From: an uncultured Oscillospiraceae bacterium
GTDB taxonomy: Bacteria; Bacillota; Clostridia; Oscillospirales; Ruminococcaceae
Direction of reading: 5' to 3'
Length of the DNA stretch: 64,000 nt
NCBI GenBank assembly: GCA_910587135.1
Contig: CAJULF010000005.1
Coordinates: 19,439 to 83,438, forward strand
In this document: positions 1 to 7,177 of the stretch, piece by piece
How the letters are laid out: each line of letters opens with the position of its first letter
Position numbering within the stretch: the stretch's first letter is position 1
The notes under the pieces: generated by a model
Told to the model about the DNA's origin: nothing
The model's database searches: none
The model's input: the letters and a program-made list of their open reading frames with translations, nothing else
Program-made: the position numbers and the translations under genes

Positions 1-786
1 TTTTGCATTTATGTTTGCCTTTGCGGCTATCAGCGCTCTGCCGATAAACAGTTCGCCGTCGTCCGAAGCGATATGAAGCGGAGTAATGCCGTTGATATCC
101 GCAAGCTCCGTCTGTGCGCCTGCTTCGAGCAGACGCTCGGCAATGACAAGATTCCCCTGCTGAACCGCCAGAATGAGCGGAGAATCCCCGTTGTCGTTCA
201 GCTTGTTGACATCCGCGCCCTTTTCTATAAGCACCTTGACAACCTCCGCCTGACCGTTGCGGCATGCGTGGTGCAGTGTGGTATTTCCGTAAGCGTCGGT
301 GTGCTCGTCCTGCGAAAGAGCTTTCACAAGCTCCCTCAGACCCGCGTGGCTTGCGTAATCTTCGGCGGTATTGTTGTTGTGATCCTTTAGCTGAATGTCA
401 ACGTCCTTGTGGTTTTCAATAAATTTAAGCGCCGCGTCGGTTTTACCGTTCTGTGCCATAAGCATAAGAGGGGTCACGCCGTCCCTGTCGGCGCAGTTCA
501 CGTCAGCGCCCGCCCCGACAAGCATTGAAACTATCTCGTAATTTCCGATCTCCGCGGCGAAATGTATGGGCGCGCGGCTTCTCTGGTTTTCAAGCGCCGC
601 GTCCGCGCCGTTTTCCAGCAGCATTTTCACTATTTCGCGCGAATTTTTCATGCAGGCATAAATAAGGGGAGTGTTTCCGGATTCGTCCCGCTTGTTTATA
701 TCTATCCCGCCCTTTTTCAAAAAGGTCTGCACAACGCCCCTCTGATTGTTTTTACAAGCCTGTAAAAGCATATTGTCAAGCTGCAT
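1..786 (-). CDS. Ankyrin-repeat protein, C-terminal end cut by window edge
   Basis: Open reading frame of 262 codons that starts at 786 and is still open at base 1, so the C-terminus lies outside the window. The start ATG follows AAGGAGATAAATAA. The translation (MQLDNMLLQACKNNQRG...) is a run of about 33-residue ankyrin repeats with the recurring pattern 'G.TPL..A...G..E.V..LL..GAD'. Ankyrin stacks bind other proteins; no enzymatic domain or signal peptide is visible. It is the third gene of a minus-strand operon and follows a TPR-like gene by 17 bp. The partner is unknown. Confidence 0.85.
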   Translation of the reverse strand, partial: MQLDNMLLQACKNNQRGVVQTFLKKGGIDINKRDESGNTPLIYACMKNSREIVKMLLENGADAALENQRSRAPIHFAAEIGNYEIVSMLVGAGADVNCADRDGVTPLMLMAQNGKTDAALKFIENHKDVDIQLKDHNNNTAEDYASHAGLRELVKALSQDEHTDAYGNTTLHHACRNGQAEVVKVLIEKGADVNKLNDNGDSPLILAVQQGNLVIAERLLEAGAQTELADINGITPLHIASDDGELFIGRALIAAKANINAK

Positions 787-803
787 TTATTTATCTCCTT
801 TTG

Positions 804-1241
804 TCATAATTCGATTTTATACTGCGATAAAAACCGCTTGATCGCCGCCGCTTCCGCGTTTCGTCCCAGATTATCCAGGCACAGCGCCTCAAGCCATCTT
901 ACGCGTATAAGAGCATACCGCGCGCAGTCCGCCGAGGATTCGGGGTCAAGCGGCAGAAGATACAGCCGCTCGCTCTCCGAAAGCGCCTTTATAAAAAAAG
1001 TTCTTTCGGATATGTCGATTTCGGACGGGCTTCCCAGCAGCTGCTCCGCGCGTTTAAGCTCGGCGAGCGACTTTTCCCACTCCCCCAGTCCGAACAGGCA
1101 TAACCCGCGGTTAAACAGTGAGGCGGGGTTTTCTTTACTGATATTCTTAATCAGCCACGCCGCGGGCAGATCCCCCGCGGACAGAGCGCGGTACAGCCGC
1201 ATATCGGCATTTGCCGAGGTTTTATTACCGTAAAGCTCCAT
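804..1241 (-). CDS. TPR-like helical repeat protein
   Basis: 145 residues, alpha-helical. It contains at least one recognisable tetratricopeptide-like unit (ASLFNRGLCLFGLGEWEKSL, roughly residues 40-60) and a second degenerate unit near the C-terminus (WLEALCLDNLGRNAEAAA). TPRs are protein-interaction scaffolds. It lies 15 bp downstream of one ankyrin gene and 17 bp upstream of another, so the three are almost certainly co-transcribed and may act on the same partner. No signal peptide is seen, which suggests a cytoplasmic protein. The specific function is not recognisable. Confidence 0.75.
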   Translation of the reverse strand: MELYGNKTSANADMRLYRALSAGDLPAAWLIKNISKENPASLFNRGLCLFGLGEWEKSLAELKRAEQLLGSPSEIDISERTFFIKALSESERLYLLPLDPESSADCARYALIRVRWLEALCLDNLGRNAEAAAIKRFLSQYKIEL

Positions 1242-1256
1242 ATCGCACCCAAACCG

Positions 1257-2465
1257 TTATATCATCAGTTCCAGAGCGTCCTGGAATCCTCTTGCGGCAC
1301 ATATCTCCGCGGCGGATTCCCCCGCGTTGTTCTTGATATTGAAATCCGCGCCCGCTCTTAAAAACCAGCGCACTCTCTTTTCGCCGCTGCGTTTGCAGGC
1401 AAGCAGCAGTGGCGTGTTGCCATTGTTATCCCGAGCGTTTATGTCAGCGCCCGCCTTTACCAGAGCCTTTGCTGCGTCATCGGTAACATTCACTGCTGCC
1501 AGATGAAGCGGAGTTGTTCCGTTGTTTGACGATACGCTGACATTCGCCCCGTTTTCTATAAGAGCGAGGGATATGGGAAGATTTGCGTAGGCTTCGGTGC
1601 GCAGGTGGCGGTTGTCTATGTCGCTGAGCGATTCCATAAGTACGGTATAGCCGTTTTTATCGGTAACGTCAAGATTTTTCAGGAGCTTAACAATTTCGCA
1701 TTTGCAGTCATAAATGGGGTCATGGAAACGGCGGTCATAGAAAAAACGGAAAGGGTAAAATACAAGCGAAAAGACCGCCGGATAACCGTCATCATCACAT
1801 TTGGTTTCGTCCGCGCCCGCTTCAAGCAGCATTTTTGCGATCTCCGTGTTTCCGTTCCGCAGCGCCAGCGCGAGAGGAGTAAGCCCGCATGTGTTTATCC
1901 AATAGCTGTTGCCGCCGACGGGACCCGCGCTCGCGGCATCCGCGTCCGAACCCTTTTCGATAAGCGCTTTGGCAAGCTTCGTGCTGTTATTCATAGCCGC
2001 ATACATAAGAGGGGTCAGCCCGAATTTATTGGAGCGGTCAAGCTGCGAGAGATCATAGTTTTCCACAAAGAAAAGGGCGAGCTCCTCGTTCTTTTCAACA
2101 CATCTCAGCAGTATGTTATCCCCGTCCGAGGCTTCGGAATACATATCCGCGCCAAGTCTTTCCATCTCCTTAAAAAACTCGGGAGCTATATAGCTCTCGG
2201 CGCACTTAAGAACAAGACATTCCTTTTTTATCAGCTTGAAATTGATGTCAAAGCCCTTGGAAACAAGAAATTCGAGCAGACCGATATCATTCGCTTTAAA
2301 AGCCGAAATAACAGCTTCCATCAGCTTTTCGACATCGTCGTCATCGTCAAAGTCTATTTCGTTAAGGTGGGCTTCGACAACGCCGCAGGCGTCTTTTTCT
2401 CTTCCCTGCCAGAAACAGGTTTTGATCTCGTTTACGATTTGATAATCCATAATATGTAAGTTCAC
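1257..2465 (-). CDS. Ankyrin-repeat protein
   Basis: About 400 residues. The N-terminal third looks like degenerate helical repeats. From about residue 145 onward there are at least five clear ankyrin repeats (GLTPLMYAAMNNSTKLAKAL, GLTPLALALRNGNTEIAKML, GTTPLHLAAVNVTDDAAKAL, GNTPLLLACKRSGEKRVRWF). The longest frame starts with GTG at 2465, close behind an AAAGG. An ATG five codons in (MDYQIV...) is an alternative start. This is the first gene of the ankyrin-TPR-ankyrin operon, read from the promoter at 2491-2519. No catalytic domain or secretion signal is visible. Clustered ankyrin proteins often serve as interaction or inhibitor modules, but the target cannot be read from the sequence. Confidence 0.85.
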   Translation of the reverse strand: MNLHIMDYQIVNEIKTCFWQGREKDACGVVEAHLNEIDFDDDDDVEKLMEAVISAFKANDIGLLEFLVSKGFDINFKLIKKECLVLKCAESYIAPEFFKEMERLGADMYSEASDGDNILLRCVEKNEELALFFVENYDLSQLDRSNKFGLTPLMYAAMNNSTKLAKALIEKGSDADAASAGPVGGNSYWINTCGLTPLALALRNGNTEIAKMLLEAGADETKCDDDGYPAVFSLVFYPFRFFYDRRFHDPIYDCKCEIVKLLKNLDVTDKNGYTVLMESLSDIDNRHLRTEAYANLPISLALIENGANVSVSSNNGTTPLHLAAVNVTDDAAKALVKAGADINARDNNGNTPLLLACKRSGEKRVRWFLRAGADFNIKNNAGESAAEICAARGFQDALELMI

Positions 2466-2490
2466 CGACCTTTTTGTTAATTTTGTAAAA

Positions 2491-2519
2491 ATTATAGCAC
2501 ATATTCAGGTGAAAGTCAA
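2491..2519 (-). promoter_or_regulatory. Sigma-A promoter of ankyrin/TPR operon
   Basis: Read on the minus strand: TTGACT at 2519-2514, a 17-bp spacer, then TATAAT at 2496-2491. It is followed about 25 nt later by the first ankyrin gene. It is a near-consensus housekeeping promoter. Confidence 0.8.
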
Positions 2520-2563
2520 TGCTAAACAGATAAAAAATCAAAGATTATGCCGCGCATTTCCTT

Positions 2564-2725
2564 AGAGCCTGTTTAGTAGCTCGGCGTGCACAGATCACGC
2601 GTCGGATTTTTCGGCAGACGACGGCAATTTTTCTTGAAATACTGTATGTATTTCAAGAAAAATTGGCTAAGTATGCCGGAAAATCAGTAAGCGAGATGCG
2701 TGCGACGAGCTACTAAACAGGCTCT
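2564..2725. repeat. Short element with 20-bp perfect terminal inverted repeats
   Basis: The left end AGAGCCTGTTTAGTAGCTCG (2564-2583) is exactly repeated in inverted form at 2706-2725. The centre holds a second palindrome (about 2626-2663; ATTTTTCTTGAAATAC and its complement). At 162 bp with no coding capacity it resembles a MITE or a long structured hairpin. It sits between the ankyrin promoter and a family A repeat. No flanking target duplication is obvious. Confidence 0.7.
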
Positions 2726-2748
2726 TAGAAGTACACTTGCTCAATCTG

Positions 2749-2934
2749 TATATAAAGGTTGACCTAAAGCTAATTATTTAAAAAAATTTCAAAATTTCCG
2801 CTAATCATACTCCGCTCCACTTCGTTCCGCTCCGAATGCTTAGCGGAAACCGCGCGCGTTTGCGTTTGCAAACGCGCGACTTTTTGAAATTTAATGCGCC
2901 GATATTGCGTTGTCAACAGGCTTTTTCTACAAGC
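2749..2934 (+). repeat. Family A structured repeat, copy A1
   Basis: Begins TATAAAGGTTGACCTAAAG and ends CAGGCTTTTTCTACAAGC, the two conserved ends of family A. Inside, AAATTTCAAAA pairs with TTTTTGAAATTT as a closing stem. This encloses hairpin I (TTTCCGC ... GCGGAAA) and hairpin II (GCGCGTTTGC ... GCAAACGCGC). The right end touches the stop codon of the MBL gene at 2943. Confidence 0.85.
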
Positions 2935-2942
2935 CGCTGCTT

Positions 2943-3704
2943 TTACAGCCACACAGCCCAGTCACCGTAATCAAAAGTTCCGCTGCCATGGCAGAGCAGT
3001 CCTTTGGATTTAAGTTCGCGGAAAGCGTCCCTCATGCGAATAATGATTTCAGGCATGATGTTCAGCGAATGATGAGCGGGAAACACCTTGGCGGCAGGCA
3101 GCTCGGATATCTTTTCCAAAGAGGAAAGATAAGCGGCGGGGTCGGTAGAGGGATAGTATGCGAACAGCGTATCCTTATACACCAGGTCACCGGTAAAAAG
3201 ATATCCCCTTTCCTTTTCCCAAAAGCACATATGCCCCGGGGAGTGTCCCGGGGTATGCAGCACTTCGATCTCGCGCCCGCCAATATCAATTATATCATGG
3301 TCGCTCAATATCCTTGTCGGAGTACCCTGAAACATGACATAGCCGCTTACGTCGAAGCCCTCGGGCAGATCGCAGCGGTCAGTGACCATGCCCCTGACCG
3401 TTTCGGCGGACAGCGGAAACTTCCCGTTAAGCCAATTCAGTTCCTCGCCGTGGGCATAAAAATCGGGGAAATATCCGTGTCCGCCGATATGATCCCAGTG
3501 GATATGTGTGGCAACGGCGGTCACAGGCTTATCTGTAAGCCGCATTACTTCATCGTAAATATTGCATATCCCAAGCCCCGTATCGATAAGCAGGCTGCGC
3601 TCAGTTCCGTTTAAAAGATAGCAGTGGGTTTCCTCCCAATGCCGATATTCACTGATAATAAACGTTTCGTTGTCGATTTTGTCTGATGTAAACCAGTTGT
3701 CCAT
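2943..3704 (-). CDS. MBL-fold metallo-hydrolase
   Basis: 253 residues. The metallo-beta-lactamase metal motif HxHxDH is intact (THIHWDHIGGHGYF, His67-His72). Further ligands are recognisable in HTPGHSPGHMCF, in FTGDLVYKD and in PAHHSLN near the C-terminus. Proteins of this fold hydrolyse thioesters, lactones or phosphoesters with two metal ions; the substrate here is unknown. I chose the ATG at 3704 because AAGGAGAT precedes it at ideal distance. A longer frame to 3737 lacks a good ribosome site. It has its own promoter (3808-3836) overlapping the end of the sirtuin gene. It is cytoplasmic, with no signal peptide. Confidence 0.88.
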   Translation of the reverse strand: MDNWFTSDKIDNETFIISEYRHWEETHCYLLNGTERSLLIDTGLGICNIYDEVMRLTDKPVTAVATHIHWDHIGGHGYFPDFYAHGEELNWLNGKFPLSAETVRGMVTDRCDLPEGFDVSGYVMFQGTPTRILSDHDIIDIGGREIEVLHTPGHSPGHMCFWEKERGYLFTGDLVYKDTLFAYYPSTDPAAYLSSLEKISELPAAKVFPAHHSLNIMPEIIIRMRDAFRELKSKGLLCHGSGTFDYGDWAVWL

Positions 3705-3807
3705 AATTATCTCCTTAAAGTAAGCTGCTCCGCTCAAACGAGCGAACTCGCGGGACGGATTGTGTTACACTTCGCTTTAATAAGCGATTCCCAAACGCCC
3801 CGCATTT

Positions 3808-3836
3808 ATTATACAGCACCGTGCCGAAAATGTCAA
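3808..3836 (-). promoter_or_regulatory. Sigma-A promoter of MBL hydrolase gene
   Basis: On the minus strand: TTGACA (3836-3831), a 17-bp spacer, TATAAT (3813-3808). The -35 box overlaps the last codons of the sirtuin gene, so the MBL gene can be transcribed independently of the sirtuin/macrodomain pair. The leader is about 100 nt. Confidence 0.8.
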
Positions 3837-4699
3837 CAGCAATTAAGCACCTCCGAGATATCCCCGTTTATAAGGATCGCTTGTGCCGCGATATCTTCGG
3901 GGCACACAGCTTCTCCGAAATTAACGCTGGCATAAACCGCCTTGGGATTTTCCGCGGTCAGTTTCCAGAACGGATATTTTATAATTGATGGGGTGTTGTA
4001 GCCAACTCCCAGCTCAAGATAAAGTATACGTCCGCTTTTGCGGGAGCGGATAAATTCCGAGCAGCGCTCCGCTGCCGCGTGCCAGCCCGCGTCCTCGACA
4101 AAACTGTCATCCGAACGCAGATTCAGTGTCAGCGGCTTTCCGCAGCGCGGGCACTTCGGAAGCAGGTCCGAGGGCACTTTCATATCCGACTGCCGCCGAT
4201 ACATTTCCCTTATCAGGTATTCGTTGTCGAAGGTTTCTCCGCAGCACGGCACGGAGCATTGAAACAGCCCGTAATCACCCTGAGTGTAAAACAGGCGTTT
4301 TTTATCGAAACCGGCCCGCTGAAAGCAATGGTCAACATTGGTGGTGAGCACGAAATAATCCTTCCCGCCGACAAGAGTGAGCAGCTCCCCGTACAGCGGC
4401 TTCGGGGGCGGAGAATAGCGGTTGAGCATTATATTCCTGCTCCGGAAAGCCCACATCTCCTCGTCTGTTTCAAAGGTGTAGAACCCTCCCTCATACATAT
4501 CGTGAAATCCGTATTTCTCCTCAAAATCCGCGAAGTTATCATGAAAGCGCTTCCCCGAATATTCGTAACCCGCCGACGCGGACAGACCCGCTCCCGCTCC
4601 TATAACTACGGAATCGGCATTTTGCAGCGCATTGCCAAGCTGTTCAATCTGTACCGAGCAGTCTTTTGTAGATTTGAAAATCTCCGTTCTTGAAAACAT
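3833..4699 (-). CDS. Class M sirtuin (SirTM), Sir2-fold ADP-ribosyltransferase
   Basis: 288 residues with a Sir2 Rossmann fold. The NAD motif GAGAGLSASAG is at residues 34-44 and TTNVDH at 119-124. The catalytic HG of deacetylases is replaced by QGDYG at 140-144. A zinc ribbon follows (C148, C152/C153, C183, C186). This residue pattern, together with a directly linked macrodomain gene, fits the microbial SirTM class. These enzymes are known as protein mono-ADP-ribosyltransferases rather than deacetylases. The start at 4699 lies 56 bp inside the upstream macrodomain gene and follows GAGGTG, so the two are translationally coupled. In well-studied pathogens the target is a lipoylated GcvH-like protein; no such gene is in this window, so the target here is unknown. 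Confidence 0.85.
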   Translation of the reverse strand: MFSRTEIFKSTKDCSVQIEQLGNALQNADSVVIGAGAGLSASAGYEYSGKRFHDNFADFEEKYGFHDMYEGGFYTFETDEEMWAFRSRNIMLNRYSPPPKPLYGELLTLVGGKDYFVLTTNVDHCFQRAGFDKKRLFYTQGDYGLFQCSVPCCGETFDNEYLIREMYRRQSDMKVPSDLLPKCPRCGKPLTLNLRSDDSFVEDAGWHAAAERCSEFIRSRKSGRILYLELGVGYNTPSIIKYPFWKLTAENPKAVYASVNFGEAVCPEDIAAQAILINGDISEVLNCC

Positions 4700-5411
4700 T
4701 GAAAATCACCTCGATATCCCGATTGCTTTGCAAAAAGTCAAACACTGTGCGAACCGCTGTTTCCGCGGCATTTTCATTCGGAAAATGAAATTCCCCCGTT
4801 GATATACAGCAGAATGCTATACTTGAAATATTGTTTTGCACCGCGGCTTCAAGGCAGGAGATATAGCAGCGTTTCAGCGCTTCACGATGCTGTTCGGTAA
4901 GTTTGCCGCCGACACACGGACCGACTGTGTGAATGATTTTTTCGCAGGGCAGAGCATATGCCCCTGTTACCTTTGCCTGACCGACAGGCTCTTCAAAACC
5001 CTGCCGCCGCATGATTTCCGCGCACTCCATACGCAGCCGAACCCCCGCAAAAGTGTGTATGGCATTGTCAATACAGCCGTGGCACGGGCAGAAGCAGCCC
5101 AGCATTCCCGAGTTTGCCGCGTTTACTACCGCGCCGCATTTCAGCGTTGTGATATCTCCCCGCCACAGGTAAACGCGCGGCTTTACGGGCGTTAAATCCC
5201 TGTAATCCGTAATGCCCTTTTGGGCTGTCATTTCTCTCAGAAATTCGTCTTCGGCAGCAAGATATTCCTCCGATATCGGCTTTGGAGCGCGGATATTCAC
5301 TAAACTTCTGAACAAAGCAAACCGATCGTCGGTGCTTTCGGGTATCGCGATATTACGATATTCGAGGTTCTCAGAAAGCAGATATTTCAGAAGATAATTC
5401 AGCTTATCCAC
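4644..5411 (-). CDS. Zinc-dependent macrodomain protein-ADP-ribose hydrolase
   Basis: 255 residues. An N-terminal helical region (about 1-75) is followed by a macrodomain with the ADP-ribose site GDITTLKCGAVVNAANSGML (85-104) and a Cys/His-rich loop GCFCPCHGC (105-113). That loop marks the zinc-containing subclass paired with SirTM sirtuins. IIHTVGP and ISTGEFHFP follow in the expected order. By family knowledge it removes ADP-ribose that the neighbouring sirtuin attaches. The start is GTG at 5411 behind AAAGGAG. It is 30 bp downstream of an MBL-like gene and overlaps the sirtuin gene by 56 bp. Confidence 0.88.
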   Translation of the reverse strand: MDKLNYLLKYLLSENLEYRNIAIPESTDDRFALFRSLVNIRAPKPISEEYLAAEDEFLREMTAQKGITDYRDLTPVKPRVYLWRGDITTLKCGAVVNAANSGMLGCFCPCHGCIDNAIHTFAGVRLRMECAEIMRRQGFEEPVGQAKVTGAYALPCEKIIHTVGPCVGGKLTEQHREALKRCYISCLEAAVQNNISSIAFCCISTGEFHFPNENAAETAVRTVFDFLQSNRDIEVIFNVFKNGDFQIYKRLLGTD

Positions 5412-5441
5412 AACGCGCTCCTTTACCGTATGCTTTTAATG

Positions 5442-6233
5442 TTAGGCGAAGAAAAATCCCGCTGTCATTTCAAGATAATTGTCGCCGCCGTAGTCGGGAT
5501 ATTCCGCGCGCACCCTGCTCTTGAAGCCGTCGGCGTCATCGCACTCCGCCGCGATAGCCTTCAGGTTTTCAAGGTAGTCTATCTTGGTCTGCGCGTCCTT
5601 AAGGTCCTCGGGGGTGTAGTGCGACGTAAGTATAAGGTCATATCCTCTTCTGATGTATTCCTTAAGCTGTGCAATGACCCCGTCCGCGTGAGCCGCTCCC
5701 GCAATAATGGAGTGGCAGTCGTGACCGAGCATGTGAGTGTACACCGCGTTTATCTCGGGGATCTCCACATCAAAGGCTTCGGCGGTCTGCGTGATAATAA
5801 AATCAATACCGCCGACAGTGATTTTACCCGCCCCAATGATATTTGAGATTTTATGCAACGAGCTGTCAAAGACATCGCCGAACGCTCCCGCAAAATTATC
5901 TATCAGCGCTTTCCCACCGCCGCTCTCGGAATATTCCGCGGCATTTCGTGTGGCGTATTTTGCCGCGTCGGGAAGAAAAGACGCTCCCGCCCCGTGATAC
6001 GCTACGAATACCCCCTCGACCGCGAACGGCGCAAGGTACTCTGTAAGTTCTCTGCAATTGTCAAAAAAGCAGGGCGGCTCTATCACAACTGCCTTGCCGT
6101 TTTTCTCAACAGCAAAAACCTCGTCGCTTATGGGGTCGTTGGTTTTGTACGCGTGGAGCTTTACCGCCCCGAAGTCGTAGATATTTACCTCGCCTTTGGC
6201 AAGCTTTACAAATTTGAATGTGTTTTTGTTCAT
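5442..6233 (-). CDS. MBL-fold-like protein lacking the HxHxDH motif
   Basis: 263 residues from the ATG at 6233, which follows GAGGAGG. The layout resembles metallo-beta-lactamase proteins: EVFAVEKNGKAVVIEPP like the first strands, FVAYHGAGASFLPDA where HxHxDH is expected, MLGHDCHSI where a GH..GD box would be, and ILTSHYTPEDL near the end. Because the canonical metal ligands are largely missing, it may be a non-catalytic or divergent member. It is the first gene of a probable operon with the macrodomain and sirtuin genes, and is divergent from an HxlR regulator. I am sure it is a gene but less sure of the fold. Confidence 0.65.
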   Translation of the reverse strand: MNKNTFKFVKLAKGEVNIYDFGAVKLHAYKTNDPISDEVFAVEKNGKAVVIEPPCFFDNCRELTEYLAPFAVEGVFVAYHGAGASFLPDAAKYATRNAAEYSESGGGKALIDNFAGAFGDVFDSSLHKISNIIGAGKITVGGIDFIITQTAEAFDVEIPEINAVYTHMLGHDCHSIIAGAAHADGVIAQLKEYIRRGYDLILTSHYTPEDLKDAQTKIDYLENLKAIAAECDDADGFKSRVRAEYPDYGGDNYLEMTAGFFFA

Positions 6234-6262
6234 GATGATTTCCTCCTCGAACACACTGCATA

Positions 6263-6441
6263 TAAGGCAACATCGCACAAAGTCCGCGCCTTGCGCTTTG
6301 CACGCATCTTGCCTGCATATTTTCCGTCATCTTGCACAAGTTCTCCTTGGCGGGTGTCAACCCGCCGTCATCGGTCTTGTACAATCTGACGAAAAAACTA
6401 ACGGCGCAATCTGCGCACAAGCTTTGCGCGGTATTGCCTTA
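6263..6441. repeat. Palindromic element with TAAGGCAA ends
   Basis: The left end TAAGGCAACATCGCACAAAG is matched in inverted form by the right end, whose complement reads TAAGGCAATACCGCGCAAAG. It is 179 bp with internal paired segments (GGCGGGTGTCAACCCGCC) and no ORF. It occupies most of the 5' leader of the MBL-like gene. A shortened relative of the same end occurs at 20317-20345. Confidence 0.65.
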
Positions 6442-6485
6442 AAATATTTTCGGAAGTTCAAGCGCTTTTCTCTTTCCTTGATATT

Positions 6486-6514
6486 ATCCTACCACATTTT
6501 TATTTGTCTGTAAA
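6486..6514 (-). promoter_or_regulatory. Probable promoter of MBL-like/macrodomain/sirtuin operon
   Basis: On the minus strand: TTTACA (6514-6509), a 17-bp spacer, TAGGAT (6491-6486). It is weaker than the divergent promoter 80 bp away and therefore a plausible target for activation or repression by the HxlR protein. The leader of about 245 nt contains the palindromic element 6263-6441. Confidence 0.5.
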
Positions 6515-6591
6515 GTACGCACTTTTTTATAACCCGGTCACCTTTCTGTAACTTTTGTTTGATAAATGGAATTACCCGCCGAAAATTTTTC

Positions 6592-6620
6592 TTGACTTAT
6601 TTGAACATATATATTATAAT
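6592..6620 (+). promoter_or_regulatory. Sigma-A promoter of HxlR gene
   Basis: TTGACT, a 17-bp spacer and TATAAT, about 40 nt before the start codon at 6660. HxlR-family regulators usually bind in the divergent intergenic region, which here is the stretch between 6486 and 6620. Confidence 0.8.
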
Positions 6621-6659
6621 TTGAGTATAACATCACATTTTGAACTTTTGGAGGTTTTT

Positions 6660-6989
6660 ATGATCACAAAGCAAGAAATGCCCGCTTGCCCCGTTGCCGC
6701 CACCGTTGCCCTTATAGGCAGCAAATGGAAGATACTTATAATGAGAAACCTGCTTGTGCGTCCGTGGAGGTTCAACGAGCTGCGCAGGGATCTTGAAGGA
6801 GTAAGCCAGAAGGTGCTTACCGACAGCCTGCGCTCCATGGAGGAGGACGGAATAGTTGTACGCACCGTCTACCCCGAAGTCCCGCCAAGAGTGGAGTACT
6901 CCCTTTCGGAGCTGGGGCAGTCCATGCGCCCCATCATGGACGCTATGGAAGCTTGGGGAACAGAGTATAAAAAGAACAGAAGCCGATGA
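6660..6989 (+). CDS. HxlR-family winged-helix transcriptional regulator
   Basis: 109 residues. It has the family's N-terminal signature CPVAATVALIGSKWKILIMR with the conserved cysteine at position 10, then RFNELRRDLEGVSQKVLTDSL (recognition helix) and RTVYPEVPPRVEYSL (wing). HxlR proteins bind as dimers; several sense aldehydes, quinones or disulfide stress through this cysteine. The ATG at 6660 is preceded by GGAGG; a longer frame to 6555 has no ribosome site and spans the promoter. It is divergent from the MBL-like gene, which is its most likely target. Confidence 0.92.
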   Translation: MITKQEMPACPVAATVALIGSKWKILIMRNLLVRPWRFNELRRDLEGVSQKVLTDSLRSMEEDGIVVRTVYPEVPPRVEYSLSELGQSMRPIMDAMEAWGTEYKKNRSR

Positions 6990-7054
6990 TTTTGTCAGTT
7001 TGCCCAAATAAATACAGTCGAATTATAATATTTTACAAAATGCTGCGGAAATCG

Positions 7055-7083
7055 TTGACAAAATAATAAGAATATATTACAAT
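7055..7083 (+). promoter_or_regulatory. Sigma-A promoter of the 281-residue orphan gene
   Basis: TTGACA, a 17-bp spacer and TACAAT, followed by a leader of about 90 nt. A second AT-rich hexamer TATAAT overlaps at 7083-7088. Confidence 0.7.
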
Positions 7084-7177
7084 ATAATCGGACTTACATA
7101 GAGCGCCAAGACGGCGCTCCGTCCGAAATAAACAGCGCAAGGAGGCGTATAAAAAATCAAATAGGAGGAAAGCAATC

